A stretch of DNA of 64,000 nucleotides from Larkinella arboricola (lineage in GTDB: Bacteria; Bacteroidota; Bacteroidia; Cytophagales; Spirosomataceae), in the NCBI RefSeq assembly GCF_003259745.1, contig NZ_QLMC01000005.1, positions 62,001 to 126,000 on the forward strand, given 5' to 3'. This document shows, one piece after another, positions 34,460 through 42,682 of the stretch. The position numbers were made by a program, and so were the translations under genes. The stretch's first letter is position 1; the number at the start of each line of letters is the position of its first letter. The notes below the pieces were generated by a model. That model made no database searches. It saw only the letters and a program-made list of their open reading frames with translations, and was not told the DNA's origin.

Positions 34460-34861
34460 ATGGATCCAACACGGCTTTTTCCGGAATTACAATTTCAGTT
34501 TGCCCGCAGTGGTGGCAAGGGCGGTCAGAACGTCAACAAAGTGGCGTCGAAAGCCGAACTTTACTTTGACATTCCGAAGTCAGCGGTATTGACGGAGGAA
34601 GAAAAAGCGGTTTTGCTCGACAAACTGAGCAACAAACTCACCTCGGAAGGCGTCCTGGTGCTGTATCACCAGACGGACCGGTCACAACTGGTCAACCGCG
34701 ATAAAGTGACCGAAAAATTTTATCAGCTTATTCGTAAAGCTTTCGAGAAACCTAAACCCCGCAAGGCTACCCGACCCACGAAGGCGTCGCTGGAGGAAAA
34801 AAAGCAGGAGAAGCAGCGCCGGGGCGAGGTGAAAGCCGGGCGCCGGAAAGTGGATTACTGA
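34460..34861 (+). CDS. arfB: alternative ribosome-rescue factor ArfB (YaeJ-type)
   Basis: 133 aa. The release-factor GGQ motif lies in SGGKGGQNVNKVASKAEL at ~17-35; the Gln of GGQ enters the peptidyl-transferase centre and hydrolyses peptidyl-tRNA on stalled ribosomes. The C-terminal ~35 residues are a basic tail (KPKPRKATRPTKASLEEKKQEKQRRGEVKAGRRKVDY) that by family knowledge inserts into the empty mRNA channel. The length (~130-140 aa) and the absence of a codon-recognition domain separate it from RF1/RF2. Divergent from the paralogue array. Confidence 0.95.
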   Translation: MDPTRLFPELQFQFARSGGKGGQNVNKVASKAELYFDIPKSAVLTEEEKAVLLDKLSNKLTSEGVLVLYHQTDRSQLVNRDKVTEKFYQLIRKAFEKPKPRKATRPTKASLEEKKQEKQRRGEVKAGRRKVDY

Positions 34862-34866
34862 AACTG

Positions 34867-34901
34867 GCTTCCCGCCAAAACGGACGGTTTCGGCGGGAAG
34901 C
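34867..34901. other. GC-rich hairpin between arfB and the DUF3500 gene
   Basis: GCTTCCCGCC (34867-34876) pairs with GGCGGGAAGC (34892-34901), 10 bp perfect, with an inner partial AAAC/GTTT pairing. No T-run follows on either strand, so termination efficiency is uncertain. Confidence 0.5.
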
Positions 34902-34913
34902 AATAACCGGTTG

Positions 34914-35948
34914 TTACTTGTGCTGCGTCTTGTAGTGTTCTGCCAGCATATCTTCCCCAAAATCGTTTGTTAAGTCCCGCACGACCGAATGAACGTGGTT
35001 GGCGTTGTTCTGCGAATTATCGTATTCAATCAGCAGAGTAGGCCCCTGAATGCGGTAATACTGGCCTTTTCCCGGACCAAAACCGACTTGCCGGTCGCCC
35101 GCCCAGGCAAACACCAGCTTGTCCAGACCAACTTTTTTGAGCTTGTCCATCTGCTGGTTTTTCAGCGTGACGTGGTAGTTGTTCAGGTACGTTTCCAGCA
35201 ACGATAAAAAGGTTTTCTGCTGGCTACTGGTCAGTTGCGGAAACGAAATTCCCTCCATTTTTTCAATCGATGCTTTCCGGGTATGGGTCGTAACAATGTC
35301 GTTCGGGCAGGTTTCGCTGATGAGCGCCCGGGCCAGCTGATCGCTGTTGAGCGAGTTGACCAGCGCCAGCGCCAGGGCTTCTTCCTGCTTCAGAATCTGA
35401 CGGCCTTTCTGCGGCACGTCGGCCCGGACAATGCCCGGATTGCTGCCCAGAAACGTCGGTGTCATGCCAATCACTTTGCCGGTGAGCGATGAAAAATGCA
35501 GCGACAGGTGGTGCCCATCGATTCGCCAGCCCCAGGGTGTTTTGTTGGAAACATCGCCAAAAACCGAAAATGAATAGTTTTCCGGATCGCGGTAGGTATC
35601 GTTTGGTGGACGGTTTTCAACCACCCGCAGGACGTTTTCAAGGTCAATAATCGACGTAACTTTTTCGTAGCCCTGCTCACTCAGCGTCGTTTTCAGCAAC
35701 GCCATAGCGGCTTTTTGCTGCTGCGGATTCATTTGTTTCAGGGGCAGGCCGTTGCGCTTGCGCGGGATGTAGTGCCAGTCGAACCGTTCTTCACTGTCGA
35801 ACGGAAAAACCGCCAGTTTGCGTTGTTCGGCATCGAGGCTGTTGACAAACGTTTGCGCGGCTGCGGCCATTTCCTTACTAACGGGTTCGCGGGAAGGGGG
35901 CGTGAAGGCCAGCAACAGCCCAGCCAGGAGAATCAGGTGCTTTTTCAT
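34914..35948 (-). CDS. secreted DUF3500-family protein
   Basis: 344 aa with a signal peptide (HLILLAGLLLAF, then TPPSRE). The body matches the DUF3500 pattern: AQTFVNSLDAEQRKLAVFPFDSEERFDWHYIPRKRNGLPLKQMNPQQQKAAMALLKTTLSEQGYEK, RDPENYSFSVFGDVSNKTPWGWRIDGHHLSLHFS, and the C-terminal IQGPTLLIEYDNSQNNANHVHSVVRDLTNDFGEDMLAEHY. The conserved WHYIP, GW...GHHLS and HxHS.xRDxxNDFG blocks suggest a metal or heme site, but no biochemical function is established. Convergent with arfB; no operon partner. Confidence 0.85.
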   Translation of the reverse strand: MKKHLILLAGLLLAFTPPSREPVSKEMAAAAQTFVNSLDAEQRKLAVFPFDSEERFDWHYIPRKRNGLPLKQMNPQQQKAAMALLKTTLSEQGYEKVTSIIDLENVLRVVENRPPNDTYRDPENYSFSVFGDVSNKTPWGWRIDGHHLSLHFSSLTGKVIGMTPTFLGSNPGIVRADVPQKGRQILKQEEALALALVNSLNSDQLARALISETCPNDIVTTHTRKASIEKMEGISFPQLTSSQQKTFLSLLETYLNNYHVTLKNQQMDKLKKVGLDKLVFAWAGDRQVGFGPGKGQYYRIQGPTLLIEYDNSQNNANHVHSVVRDLTNDFGEDMLAEHYKTQHK

Positions 35949-36163
35949 GAGGTTCAGGAATAGAAAAAGGAAGATACAGCTTTATGATTGATTACGTAAC
36001 CTGCCGCGCCGGAAAATGATTAGCAGGACCGATCAATGGGGCGGGCCGGCTTCGTGGCTATTTTTTAACGGATGAAGCCGATTAAATGGCGGTTCATTGA
36101 TGGATGCGTGGTTGCAGGCGGCAAAAGCGGTATCTTACCTGTCGGAATGTGGACTGCCTAACG

Positions 36164-37396
36164 ATGAAACCCTTGATCGACCGCCTTTTACGGACTTCGG
36201 GACTGCCGATGACGTCCCGTCAATTCTGGCGGTACAGTTTTTTATACTGGAGTTTTTTTTCGCTGATCTGGTATTGTCAGGCAACGATGGTCTGGCTGCT
36301 GACGCCCAACGGTCGGATGTATTATACCGAAACGTTATACTGGCTGATTGAATTACTTTTCTGGTGGGCTGCCACGCCGGTTATTATCTGGTGCGCCCAA
36401 CGGTTTTCCCTCCTGCGAAAACAGAGTGCCAGCCGTTTTGCCATGCAGTTGCTGACGCACGTACTGATTGCCGCCCTGCTCTACGGTCTTGAACTGGTGA
36501 TTGAACACCTGCTGCTGGGTTCGGCCATAGCGCACGAACAGGGGCGGGCCATTACGGTTCGGCGGGTCTTGGTGGTTTTTTTCCTGAGTTTTGGTACCGC
36601 CTTTTCCCAATATATGCTGCTGGTGGTTTGTTACAGCGTCTTGACGCACATTTACAAACTGCAATCGCTCAAGGAGCAGAATCTTCAAACGGAGTTAATC
36701 AACGAGCAGTTGAATACGCAGTTGGCAAACGCCCAGCTTCAGGCACTGAAGATGCAGTTGAATCCGCATTTTCTGTTCAATACGCTCCATTCGATTGTGA
36801 GTATGCTGATGGGCAACCAGAGCCGCCGGGCTATCCAGATGGTAACCACCCTGAGCGATCTGCTCCGGAGTGTTTTGATGCGGCAACAGGCCAATTTTCT
36901 CACCCTGCGCGAAGAAATGACGCTGGCCAAACAATACCTGGCGATTCAGGCCATCCGCTTCGAGGACCGGCTGACGGTCGAATACGACATTGCGCCCGAA
37001 GCCGAGCACTGTCTGCTGCCCCAGCTTATTCTGCAACCCCTCGTCGAGAACGCCATCACACACGGGATTGCCAACCGGTCGGAAAGTGCCCTGATCCGGA
37101 TCAGGGCGCAGCGGCAGGAGGATGTGCTGCTGGTGGAAGTGTTCGACAACGGTTTGGGGCAAAAAGGTCGGCGGAACACGGCCGGTACGGGCCTGGGACT
37201 TTCCAACACGCGCTCACGCCTGGAGAAAGCCTACGGCGATAAGGCCCAGCTCCAGTTCGATCAGCCGCCCGGCGGCACGACGACCATCCGGTTGCGGATT
37301 CCCTGCCAATGTTCATTAGTCCATCCTTCCGAACTGAAAGATGCCCTGGCCTGCGAACGTACGGCAGGTTTGTCCTCGCAAACACCAGGCAAGTAG
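36164..37396 (+). CDS. LytS/YehU-type membrane sensor histidine kinase, apparently orphaned
   Basis: About 410 aa from the ATG at 36164; an upstream ATG at 36104 adds a basic Cys-rich stretch without family support. Four transmembrane helices cover ~20-155 (YWSFFSLIWYC; YWLIELLFWWAATPVIIW; LLTHVLIAALLYGLEL; VVFFLSFGTAFSQYMLLVVCY). A coiled linker leads to the His_kinase domain with QLNPHFLFNTLHSI (His phospho-acceptor), then an HATPase with LILQPLVENAITHG and GTGLGLSNTRSRLEKAYG. Such kinases normally pair with a LytTR response regulator; here only a LytTR remnant is left at 39927, fused to a copy of this gene's 3' end. The last ~26 codons after the repeat differ from those behind the right-hand copy. 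Confidence 0.87.
   Translation: MKPLIDRLLRTSGLPMTSRQFWRYSFLYWSFFSLIWYCQATMVWLLTPNGRMYYTETLYWLIELLFWWAATPVIIWCAQRFSLLRKQSASRFAMQLLTHVLIAALLYGLELVIEHLLLGSAIAHEQGRAITVRRVLVVFFLSFGTAFSQYMLLVVCYSVLTHIYKLQSLKEQNLQTELINEQLNTQLANAQLQALKMQLNPHFLFNTLHSIVSMLMGNQSRRAIQMVTTLSDLLRSVLMRQQANFLTLREEMTLAKQYLAIQAIRFEDRLTVEYDIAPEAEHCLLPQLILQPLVENAITHGIANRSESALIRIRAQRQEDVLLVEVFDNGLGQKGRRNTAGTGLGLSNTRSRLEKAYGDKAQLQFDQPPGGTTTIRLRIPCQCSLVHPSELKDALACERTAGLSSQTPGK
37243..37305 (+). repeat. 63-bp direct repeat, left copy (inside the kinase 3' end)
   Basis: From GGCCCAGCTCC to GATTCCCTG this segment recurs at 40049-40111 with a single mismatch (CCCGGCGG here, CCCGGTGG there), 62/63 identical. It encodes AQLQFDQPPGGTTTIRLRIPC of the kinase. 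The two copies flank the histidine decarboxylase island. Confidence 0.95.
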
Positions 37397-37517
37397 GATG
37401 AGTTACTCAAATTACCTGCCTGGTGTTTCTGGGCTCGGCCTTCGACTTTAGTAGAAACGGATTGGAGCTATTTTGAATTATTATTACTTGACTGTGAAAA
37501 TATAGGGTCGTACGGTT

Positions 37518-38180
37518 TTATAGCCCTGCACCCTTCCGTTTGATGAATACCCCGATAGGTACGGAGCTATTTTCCAGAAAGACATTTTTATGAATATAAA
37601 AGCCCCAATCTCTACAGTATAGCCTTGCCGCCTGCGGGGTACTTGCAATTATAAAGGGTACGTCGTAGCCAAGTTTCAGGTAGTAATCAATGGCCCATCC
37701 TGCAAGATGCGAGCCACTACCAGCCCCCTTCGAGTCTGGCAAACGGGCCAGATAATCAGGGAGCATACTGTTTTGCAGTTGCTCCGGACTAAGGTTTACC
37801 TCACCAGCATCGTAAAGCCAGTTATAACGTTTAACGCCTTCCGGGCCAAGTACATCGTACCATCGTTTTTTCCATTCGCTGGGTTCCTGCTGGTTAGCAC
37901 CGAGCCACGTGCACACAAGCACTACATCCCGATCAGGTGTGCTGAATACATCTCCCCCTGAAGCAAAGGTATCTTTGACAACCGCTTCAAAATAGTCACG
38001 AAAAGAATCCAGACTTGCTCTTTCGCCCAGCCAGAAGTTCATGGTGGGATCATGTAGAAATCCGGTTGCCAAAACTTCCCATTGCCAGGGCTCCGGCTGG
38101 GTAAGTTTGATAGGATCGGGAAAGTTCTGTTTACTAAGAAAGCGTTGTAAGGGTTCTTGAATAGTGTTTTCCATCTGCAT
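37518..38180 (-). CDS. GNAT-like acyltransferase paired with the histidine decarboxylase
   Basis: 220 aa. The C-terminal half has GNAT features: GAGSGSHLAGWAIDYYLKLGYDVPFIIASTPQAARLYCRDWGFYIHKNVFLE (compare G.G..L.....A...G.....L.....A..LY...GF). The N-terminal half (WEVLATGFLHDPTMNFWLGERASLDSFRDYFEAVVKDTF) resembles the P.M.W...D helix region of N-acyltransferases that act on small amines. No signal peptide. It starts 15 bp after the histidine decarboxylase stop, so the two genes form one operon; the simplest reading is N-acylation of the amine product. GNAT membership is fairly clear, substrate is inference. The sequence looks more AT-rich than the core genes. Confidence 0.72.
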   Translation of the reverse strand: MQMENTIQEPLQRFLSKQNFPDPIKLTQPEPWQWEVLATGFLHDPTMNFWLGERASLDSFRDYFEAVVKDTFASGGDVFSTPDRDVVLVCTWLGANQQEPSEWKKRWYDVLGPEGVKRYNWLYDAGEVNLSPEQLQNSMLPDYLARLPDSKGAGSGSHLAGWAIDYYLKLGYDVPFIIASTPQAARLYCRDWGFYIHKNVFLENSSVPIGVFIKRKGAGL

Positions 38181-38195
38181 TTCGATTATCTTGAA

Positions 38196-39377
38196 TTATA
38201 GTTGTGTGATCATAATGCTGTCACCTGGTTTCACGAAGACACGGGAATGGGTAGGTTCTCTGGCGATTAAACTGGTTTCTTTCAGAAGGTCTTCAATAAA
38301 ATCATCAATTCTTTGCTGTGATATTCCGGGCATACAGATGAGGTGGGCTTGTCCGGCATTGGTGGCCAGTTGCCATTTGCGGCAGATGGATGCCGATGGT
38401 TTGGGGAATACGACAGTAATTGCTTTTTCATTACGCCAGGCCGCTATTCCATGTTCCTGAAGTCGACGTTGGGTATACTCCGCGAGTGAGAGACACTCCA
38501 AAGCCCTCCTGAGCAAACCTTCTCGGCCTTGCTGCTTGATGGCATACCACATAAAAACGGGACTATGACCGTTTCGGGACCCCGCAATGGTACTATCAAA
38601 CGAGCCGATGTAGGAGACCGGCTTGCTCACGCGTTCTTTATATTGGTCCTTTATGACCACCACTCCGCAGGGAAAAGGAGAACCAATGAATTTATGCCCG
38701 CTACAGGCAATGCTGTCTACTCCGTTCGCAAAATCAAATTGCGGTTCTTCTTCCAGCACAGCCAGGTAACTTCCTGACAGGGCCGCATCACAATGGATAT
38801 AATGCGATTTGACAGCGGCTTTCTGCAGCACGGATCGGATGGTGGGAACATCATCTTTCGCTTCCGTCATGGTAGTACCGATGTTGGCCACTACGATAGC
38901 CGGGCGGTTGCTATACCGCTTGATGGACTCTTCCAGGTCTTTATAATCCATTTCTCCATTGGGCTGGATGCGAATCATACAGGAAGGCATATTGAGTAGC
39001 CGGATACTTTTCGATATACTATAGTGCGTGGCGGCCGAATAATAGATTACGGCTTCGGGGTAGAGTTCCCGGGCTACGTATAAACCATACAGATTCCCTT
39101 CGCTACCCCCACTGGTTACATACCCCCAGCGATTGTGCTTGGGAGCTCGGAACAAATCGGCAAAGAATTCGACAACTTCGCGCTCCATACTATGGGAGTT
39201 TACATCATAATTAGATTCAATATAGGGGTCTCCCACATTGTTAATGTGGTACTGAAATAAGGTATGTAATTCACTAAAATCAAAGTCAAGAGCGAATGGA
39301 TAACCAATTGCGTTACTGGATCGCTCGGCCAATAAGTCCTTATAACGTTGCAGTCGTTCTACTTCCTTAACAGTCAT
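38196..39377 (-). CDS. hdc: PLP-dependent histidine decarboxylase
   Basis: 393 aa, the length of Gram-negative PLP-type histidine decarboxylases (~380). The sequence follows that family closely by memory: IGYPFALDFDFSELHTLF near the N-terminus, WGYVTSGGSEGNLYGLYVARELYP at ~84-107, THYS (His118, PLP stacking), YIHCDAALSG (Asp197), and SGHKFIGSPFPCGVV with the Schiff-base lysine at Lys229, then GSRNGHSPVFMWYAI. The reaction is L-histidine to histamine plus CO2. It differs from glutamate and aromatic decarboxylases in the SGHKFIGSPFPCG motif. The gene is AT-richer than its surroundings, lies between two copies of a 63-bp repeat and is followed by the GNAT-like gene; horizontal gain is likely. 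Related valine- or lysine-type group II enzymes are less probable. Confidence 0.87.
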   Translation of the reverse strand: MTVKEVERLQRYKDLLAERSSNAIGYPFALDFDFSELHTLFQYHINNVGDPYIESNYDVNSHSMEREVVEFFADLFRAPKHNRWGYVTSGGSEGNLYGLYVARELYPEAVIYYSAATHYSISKSIRLLNMPSCMIRIQPNGEMDYKDLEESIKRYSNRPAIVVANIGTTMTEAKDDVPTIRSVLQKAAVKSHYIHCDAALSGSYLAVLEEEPQFDFANGVDSIACSGHKFIGSPFPCGVVVIKDQYKERVSKPVSYIGSFDSTIAGSRNGHSPVFMWYAIKQQGREGLLRRALECLSLAEYTQRRLQEHGIAAWRNEKAITVVFPKPSASICRKWQLATNAGQAHLICMPGISQQRIDDFIEDLLKETSLIAREPTHSRVFVKPGDSIMITQL

Positions 39378-39926
39378 TAGTTTATCTATTTTAATTGAAA
39401 AATACTTTTTTCGGTCTTATTGGTTTTGTTAGAAAAGACTTGATAGAAAACGGGTTTTAACAGACATAGTATGCGTGGCGGATGGCCATGGTTCTTAAAG
39501 TCGATATACCAGTTTTTACTTAAATAATGCTGTAATTGGCTAAAGCGTACTACGCTTCATCGGTATTTTTAAAAGGTATTAACAAACAAAAATATTTATG
39601 ATTTGTATATGCAAATATAATCATGTTGAAATCGATTCCAAATCAAATTGATTTCAAAAGTTAGTAATTGGTTAAGATTGTTAAACAGGATAGTAACAAT
39701 CGTTGTCATGGAGGCCAGACAGAATAACCAGAGCGCAATTAAACGTATTTATGCTTCTTACTTAATAGTTAAGCATTGGTCCAGTATTGTTGAGAATTAG
39801 TTGGATAGTGTTTGCAAAGAGCACAAGATCAGCGCACCTAACACAAGTGGGGATTGATTGCAAAAAGTGTCAGGCATTATAAACTTAGCAAGTGAAAAGC
39901 AGTAGAGGGGGAGAGGAAATTGGAGA
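39378..39926. other. AT-rich intergenic region upstream of the histidine decarboxylase
   Basis: About 550 bp without a credible gene. It is clearly more AT-rich than the rest of the window and holds two imperfect dyads: ATTTGTATATGCAAAT (39601-39616, 14 of 16 symmetric) and TGAAATCGATT/AATTGATTTCA (39627-39637 and 39646-39656, one mismatch). They could be operators or recombination-related. I see no transposase fragment or tRNA. Confidence 0.6.
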
Positions 39927-40178
39927 GTGAATCTCAGGTGTCTTACCCAAGCCGGGAAGCACATTGTTTACGACAGCCTGATCAAGCTGGAAACCCGTCT
40001 GGACCCAAACCAGTTTGTGCGGATTCACCGGTCGCACATTGTTAATCTGGCCCAGCTCCAGTTCGATCAGCCGCCCGGTGGCACGACGACCATCCGGTTG
40101 CGGATTCCCTGTCAGTCGTCGCTGCTTCATTCCGCTGATCAGGTAGAAGCCGTTTCCCGGTTAAACCCAACGCCATAA
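39927..40178 (+). pseudogene. LytTR response-regulator remnant fused to a copy of the kinase 3' end
   Basis: Residues ~1-43 of this frame (LTQAGKHIVYDSLIKLETRLDPNQ, then FVRIHRSHIVNL) are the middle of a LytTR DNA-binding domain; the preceding and following parts of the domain and the whole receiver are missing. At 40049 the frame passes without a break into the 63-bp kinase repeat (AQLQFDQPPGGTTTIRLRI) and ends with an unrelated tail at 40178. A functional protein is very unlikely. The shared GGCCCAGCTC at the junction (end of IVNLAQ and start of the kinase segment) suggests recombination through a short homology. Confidence 0.8.
40049..40111 (+). repeat. 63-bp direct repeat, right copy (in the LytTR remnant)
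   Basis: 62/63 identical to 37243-37305 and in the same orientation, 2806 bp away. It is preceded here by LytTR-coding sequence instead of kinase sequence. Confidence 0.95.
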
Positions 40179-40219
40179 AAAAAGCGGAGCCGCAGCGTAT
40201 TGGATTGCTGCAACTCCGC
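40177..40219 (-). terminator. rho-independent terminator of the DUF1080 gene
   Basis: On the minus strand GCGGAGTTGCAGC (40219-40207) pairs with GCTGCGGCTCCGC (40196-40184), 13 bp with two G-T wobbles, followed by seven T (40183-40177). It lies 23 bp after the DUF1080 stop codon. Confidence 0.85.
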
Positions 40220-40242
40220 ACAAATACCGCATCAACCGGTTT

Positions 40243-40941
40243 TTACAACTCCCGAATCCGGAGGTTCCGGTACCAGACTTTTTCTTTCGGATTATGGCTT
40301 TGCAGGGCAATTTTGCCTTTAGCGTGCGCCTTGGCGTAGGGCAAATCCTTGAATTTACTCTTGGCAACCATAGCCTTCCACTCGTCGCTGCCATACACAT
40401 ATTCCACCACCTTTTTGCCGTTCAGGTAGTGTTCTACTTTGTTGTTGTTCACCACAATCCGGCCCTTGTTCCATTCGCCAGGGGCTTTTACGATATTGGG
40501 ATCGTTGGGGGCCTGCATGTCGTAATTGGCTCCAGTTAACTGGCTGTCCTTTAGTTTCTGACCAGCGCCCAGGGGATAATTTTTGTCATCAATCACCTGA
40601 TATTCAGGGCCAGACCAATAAGTTGATTTGTTGGCGGGGTCTTCAACAACCTTATAAACCACCCCGCTATTGCTTTGCGCCGGGATTTTGAACTCGAACT
40701 CAAAATCGAAATTTTCAAATTCCTTGTCGGTCACCAGGTCACCACCGGTTCCGTCGGGCGTCAGGGCACCGTCTTCAACGTTCCAGCCGACAACGTGATC
40801 TTTTAGGTAACTATGCCAGCCTTTCGTCGTTTTTCCGTCGAACAGCGCCATCCATTTGCCGGGTTTGGAGCCGATGGTGGAAAAACTCATTAAGCTAATC
40901 AGACCGGCCACGAGGCCGATGGCAAAGGTTGCTTTTTTCAT
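40243..40941 (-). CDS. secreted DUF1080 (3-keto-disaccharide hydrolase-type) protein
   Basis: 232 aa with a signal peptide (FAIGLVAGLISLMSFST). A single DUF1080 beta-sandwich: WMALFDGKTTKGWHSY, GWNVEDGALTPDG, DLVTDKEFENFDFEFEFKIPAQSNSGVVYKV, GPEYQVIDD, GEWNKGRIVVNNNKVEHYLNGKKVVEY and the final GKIALQSHNPKEKVWYRNLRIREL. By family knowledge DUF1080 members include 3-keto-glycoside hydrolases or lyases that cleave a glycoside after C3 oxidation by a Gfo/Idh/MocA enzyme. A Tat-type Gfo/Idh/MocA gene lies 106 bp upstream in the same direction, which fits that pathway. Confidence 0.9.
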   Translation of the reverse strand: MKKATFAIGLVAGLISLMSFSTIGSKPGKWMALFDGKTTKGWHSYLKDHVVGWNVEDGALTPDGTGGDLVTDKEFENFDFEFEFKIPAQSNSGVVYKVVEDPANKSTYWSGPEYQVIDDKNYPLGAGQKLKDSQLTGANYDMQAPNDPNIVKAPGEWNKGRIVVNNNKVEHYLNGKKVVEYVYGSDEWKAMVAKSKFKDLPYAKAHAKGKIALQSHNPKEKVWYRNLRIREL

Positions 40942-41047
40942 TGTTTCGTAGGGTTATGGGGTAGGTTTCCGGTTTACGGCGGGCTAACGGGTTCGACGAA
41001 TCGGACGCGCCAGCCTGCCATAAACTCAAAAACCGTCTATCAATTTG

Positions 41048-42451
41048 TTAAACCGCATTCATAATTTTCATCGCGTTCGGATCCCAGCTGACAATCTGCT
41101 TTTTGAACAGGCTTATGTTGCCACACTGAGTCGGCCCACAGGCGCGCAGACCAAACGTTGCATCTTCTGCCACCGGCTTTTTATTCCGGATCGAATCAAA
41201 GAAGTTAACAAAGTGTTCGTAGCGGTCGCCTTTGTAGTCTTTCGGCGTTTTGTACACCATTTCACGCGGCCCTTCCATTTCCGGACGGCTCGGGTACAGC
41301 TTGTTGTATTCCTTCAGATACGCTTCCTGCTGGTCTTTCGGGAAGTTGTCAATCGATAGACCCGGGGCTTTCGGCAGTTTGTGTCGCCGAACCGTCAGGC
41401 TATCCCAACCGATGGACAGGTCGCCTTCCGTACCCACCAGCCGAACCAGATACCCACCTCCTCCGCCATCGACGAAGTTGCTGCGCGTGGTCAGGTTAAA
41501 CTCGGGGTGTTCGGCGGTTTTCGGGTAATCAAAAATGGCCAGGTGAATATCGGGTACGTCGCGGCCGTCTTTCCAGAACCGCAGTCCACCACTGGCATAC
41601 ACCCGGTTGGGGCCTTTCGATCCCGTGATGGTGTGCAGCGTCGTCAGCAGGTGCACATAGAGGTCGCCCGCTACGCCAGTACCGTAATCCTGGTAGTTTC
41701 TCCACCGGAAAAACCGTTTGGGGTCCCATTCGCGTTTGGGGGCGCTTCCGAGGTACGTATCCCAGTCAACGGTCTGGGGCGACGCATCCGGCGGAATCGA
41801 ATATTGCCAGGCGCCCATTGCGCTATGGCGGTCATATTGCGCTTCGGCAAACACCAGGTCTCCGATGTCACCGGCTTTGAGCAATTCCTTGGCTTTGGCG
41901 ATGATGATGGAGCTGGCAAACTGGCTGCCCACCTGAAACACCTTGCCGGTTTCTTTCTGCACCTTGATCAGCGTGTGGCCGTCTTCCACTTTCTGCACCA
42001 TCGGCTTTTCGCAGTAAACGTGCTTGCCTTTGCGCATGGCGTCCGACGAAATTTTTTCGTGCCAGTGGTCGGTGGTTCCGTTGATAATGGCATCAACGTC
42101 CGTCCGTTCCAGAATCTGGCGGTAATCGCGGGTTGTAAACAGGGCATCGCCCCAGAGTTCTTTAGCCCGGCGCAGACGACCGTCGTACAGATCGCAGGCG
42201 GCTACCATCTCAACATTTTCAACCATCAGAGCCGTCTGCGTGTCGCCAATCCCCATACCACCCGTTCCAACGAGGGCAATGCGGATTTTGTCGTTAGCGG
42301 CTGTGCTGCTGTGACTTTTTACCAGATTCAGGTACATGGGAGCGGTTCCGGCCTGGGCAAGCGTTGAGGGAACCGTCGCGGCTGCTGTTCCGGCCAAACC
42401 GAGGGTTTTGAGGAATGACCGGCGGGAAGAAGCCTGTTCAGGATTTTCCAT
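41048..42451 (-). CDS. Tat-exported Gfo/Idh/MocA-family oxidoreductase (minus strand)
   Basis: 467 aa. Twin-arginine leader SSRRSFLKTLGLAGTAAATVPSTLAQAG. Rossmann region IRIALVGTGGMGIGDTQTAL at ~58-76, EKP motif in VYCEKPMVQ at ~150, and the C-terminal domain with GVAGDLYVHLLTTLHTITG and HEFVNFF. Export with bound NAD(P) is known for periplasmic glycoside oxidoreductases of this superfamily. Together with the DUF1080 gene downstream it could oxidise a glycoside hydroxyl at C3 and then cleave it. It is divergent from the outer-membrane-like gene at 42683. Confidence 0.9.
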   Translation of the reverse strand: MENPEQASSRRSFLKTLGLAGTAAATVPSTLAQAGTAPMYLNLVKSHSSTAANDKIRIALVGTGGMGIGDTQTALMVENVEMVAACDLYDGRLRRAKELWGDALFTTRDYRQILERTDVDAIINGTTDHWHEKISSDAMRKGKHVYCEKPMVQKVEDGHTLIKVQKETGKVFQVGSQFASSIIIAKAKELLKAGDIGDLVFAEAQYDRHSAMGAWQYSIPPDASPQTVDWDTYLGSAPKREWDPKRFFRWRNYQDYGTGVAGDLYVHLLTTLHTITGSKGPNRVYASGGLRFWKDGRDVPDIHLAIFDYPKTAEHPEFNLTTRSNFVDGGGGGYLVRLVGTEGDLSIGWDSLTVRRHKLPKAPGLSIDNFPKDQQEAYLKEYNKLYPSRPEMEGPREMVYKTPKDYKGDRYEHFVNFFDSIRNKKPVAEDATFGLRACGPTQCGNISLFKKQIVSWDPNAMKIMNAV

Positions 42452-42628
42452 AATGAATAAAAAAGAGTTAACAGGAGTCGTAAGTTACGATTTTTTGGAA
42501 TAGGGCGCGAAAAACAAAGGCGAAATGGACGAATTGCGGCAAAACATTTGGTAAAAGACGCACCCCGGATGAAGGTAATTCTATTCATTCTTCGGATCGT
42601 TTTACGAGCTGCCCCGGTGCAGAAGGGG

Positions 42629-42659
42629 TTTGATTCTGAAGCGGTAAAATCGTACTTTG
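42629..42659 (+). promoter_or_regulatory. Bacteroidota-type promoter of the outer-membrane-like gene
   Basis: TTTG (42629-42632), 20-bp spacer, TACTTTG (42653-42659), which is a near match to the -33 and -7 elements (one n fewer than TAnnTTTG). It ends 23 bp before the ATG at 42683. Confidence 0.5.
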
Positions 42660-42682
42660 GAGCCTTCCTAAACCCTTTCGTC

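Noticed and set aside
37243-40111. Interpretation of the island as an integrative element with attachment-site repeats
   Set aside because: No integrase, recombinase or transposase is present, and the right repeat is preceded by LytTR sequence instead of element DNA; a recombination scar explains it better.
41381-42367. Open frame of 328 codons on the + strand
   Set aside because: Antisense to the Tat-type Gfo/Idh/MocA gene with a good twin-arginine leader and EKP motif; shadow frame.
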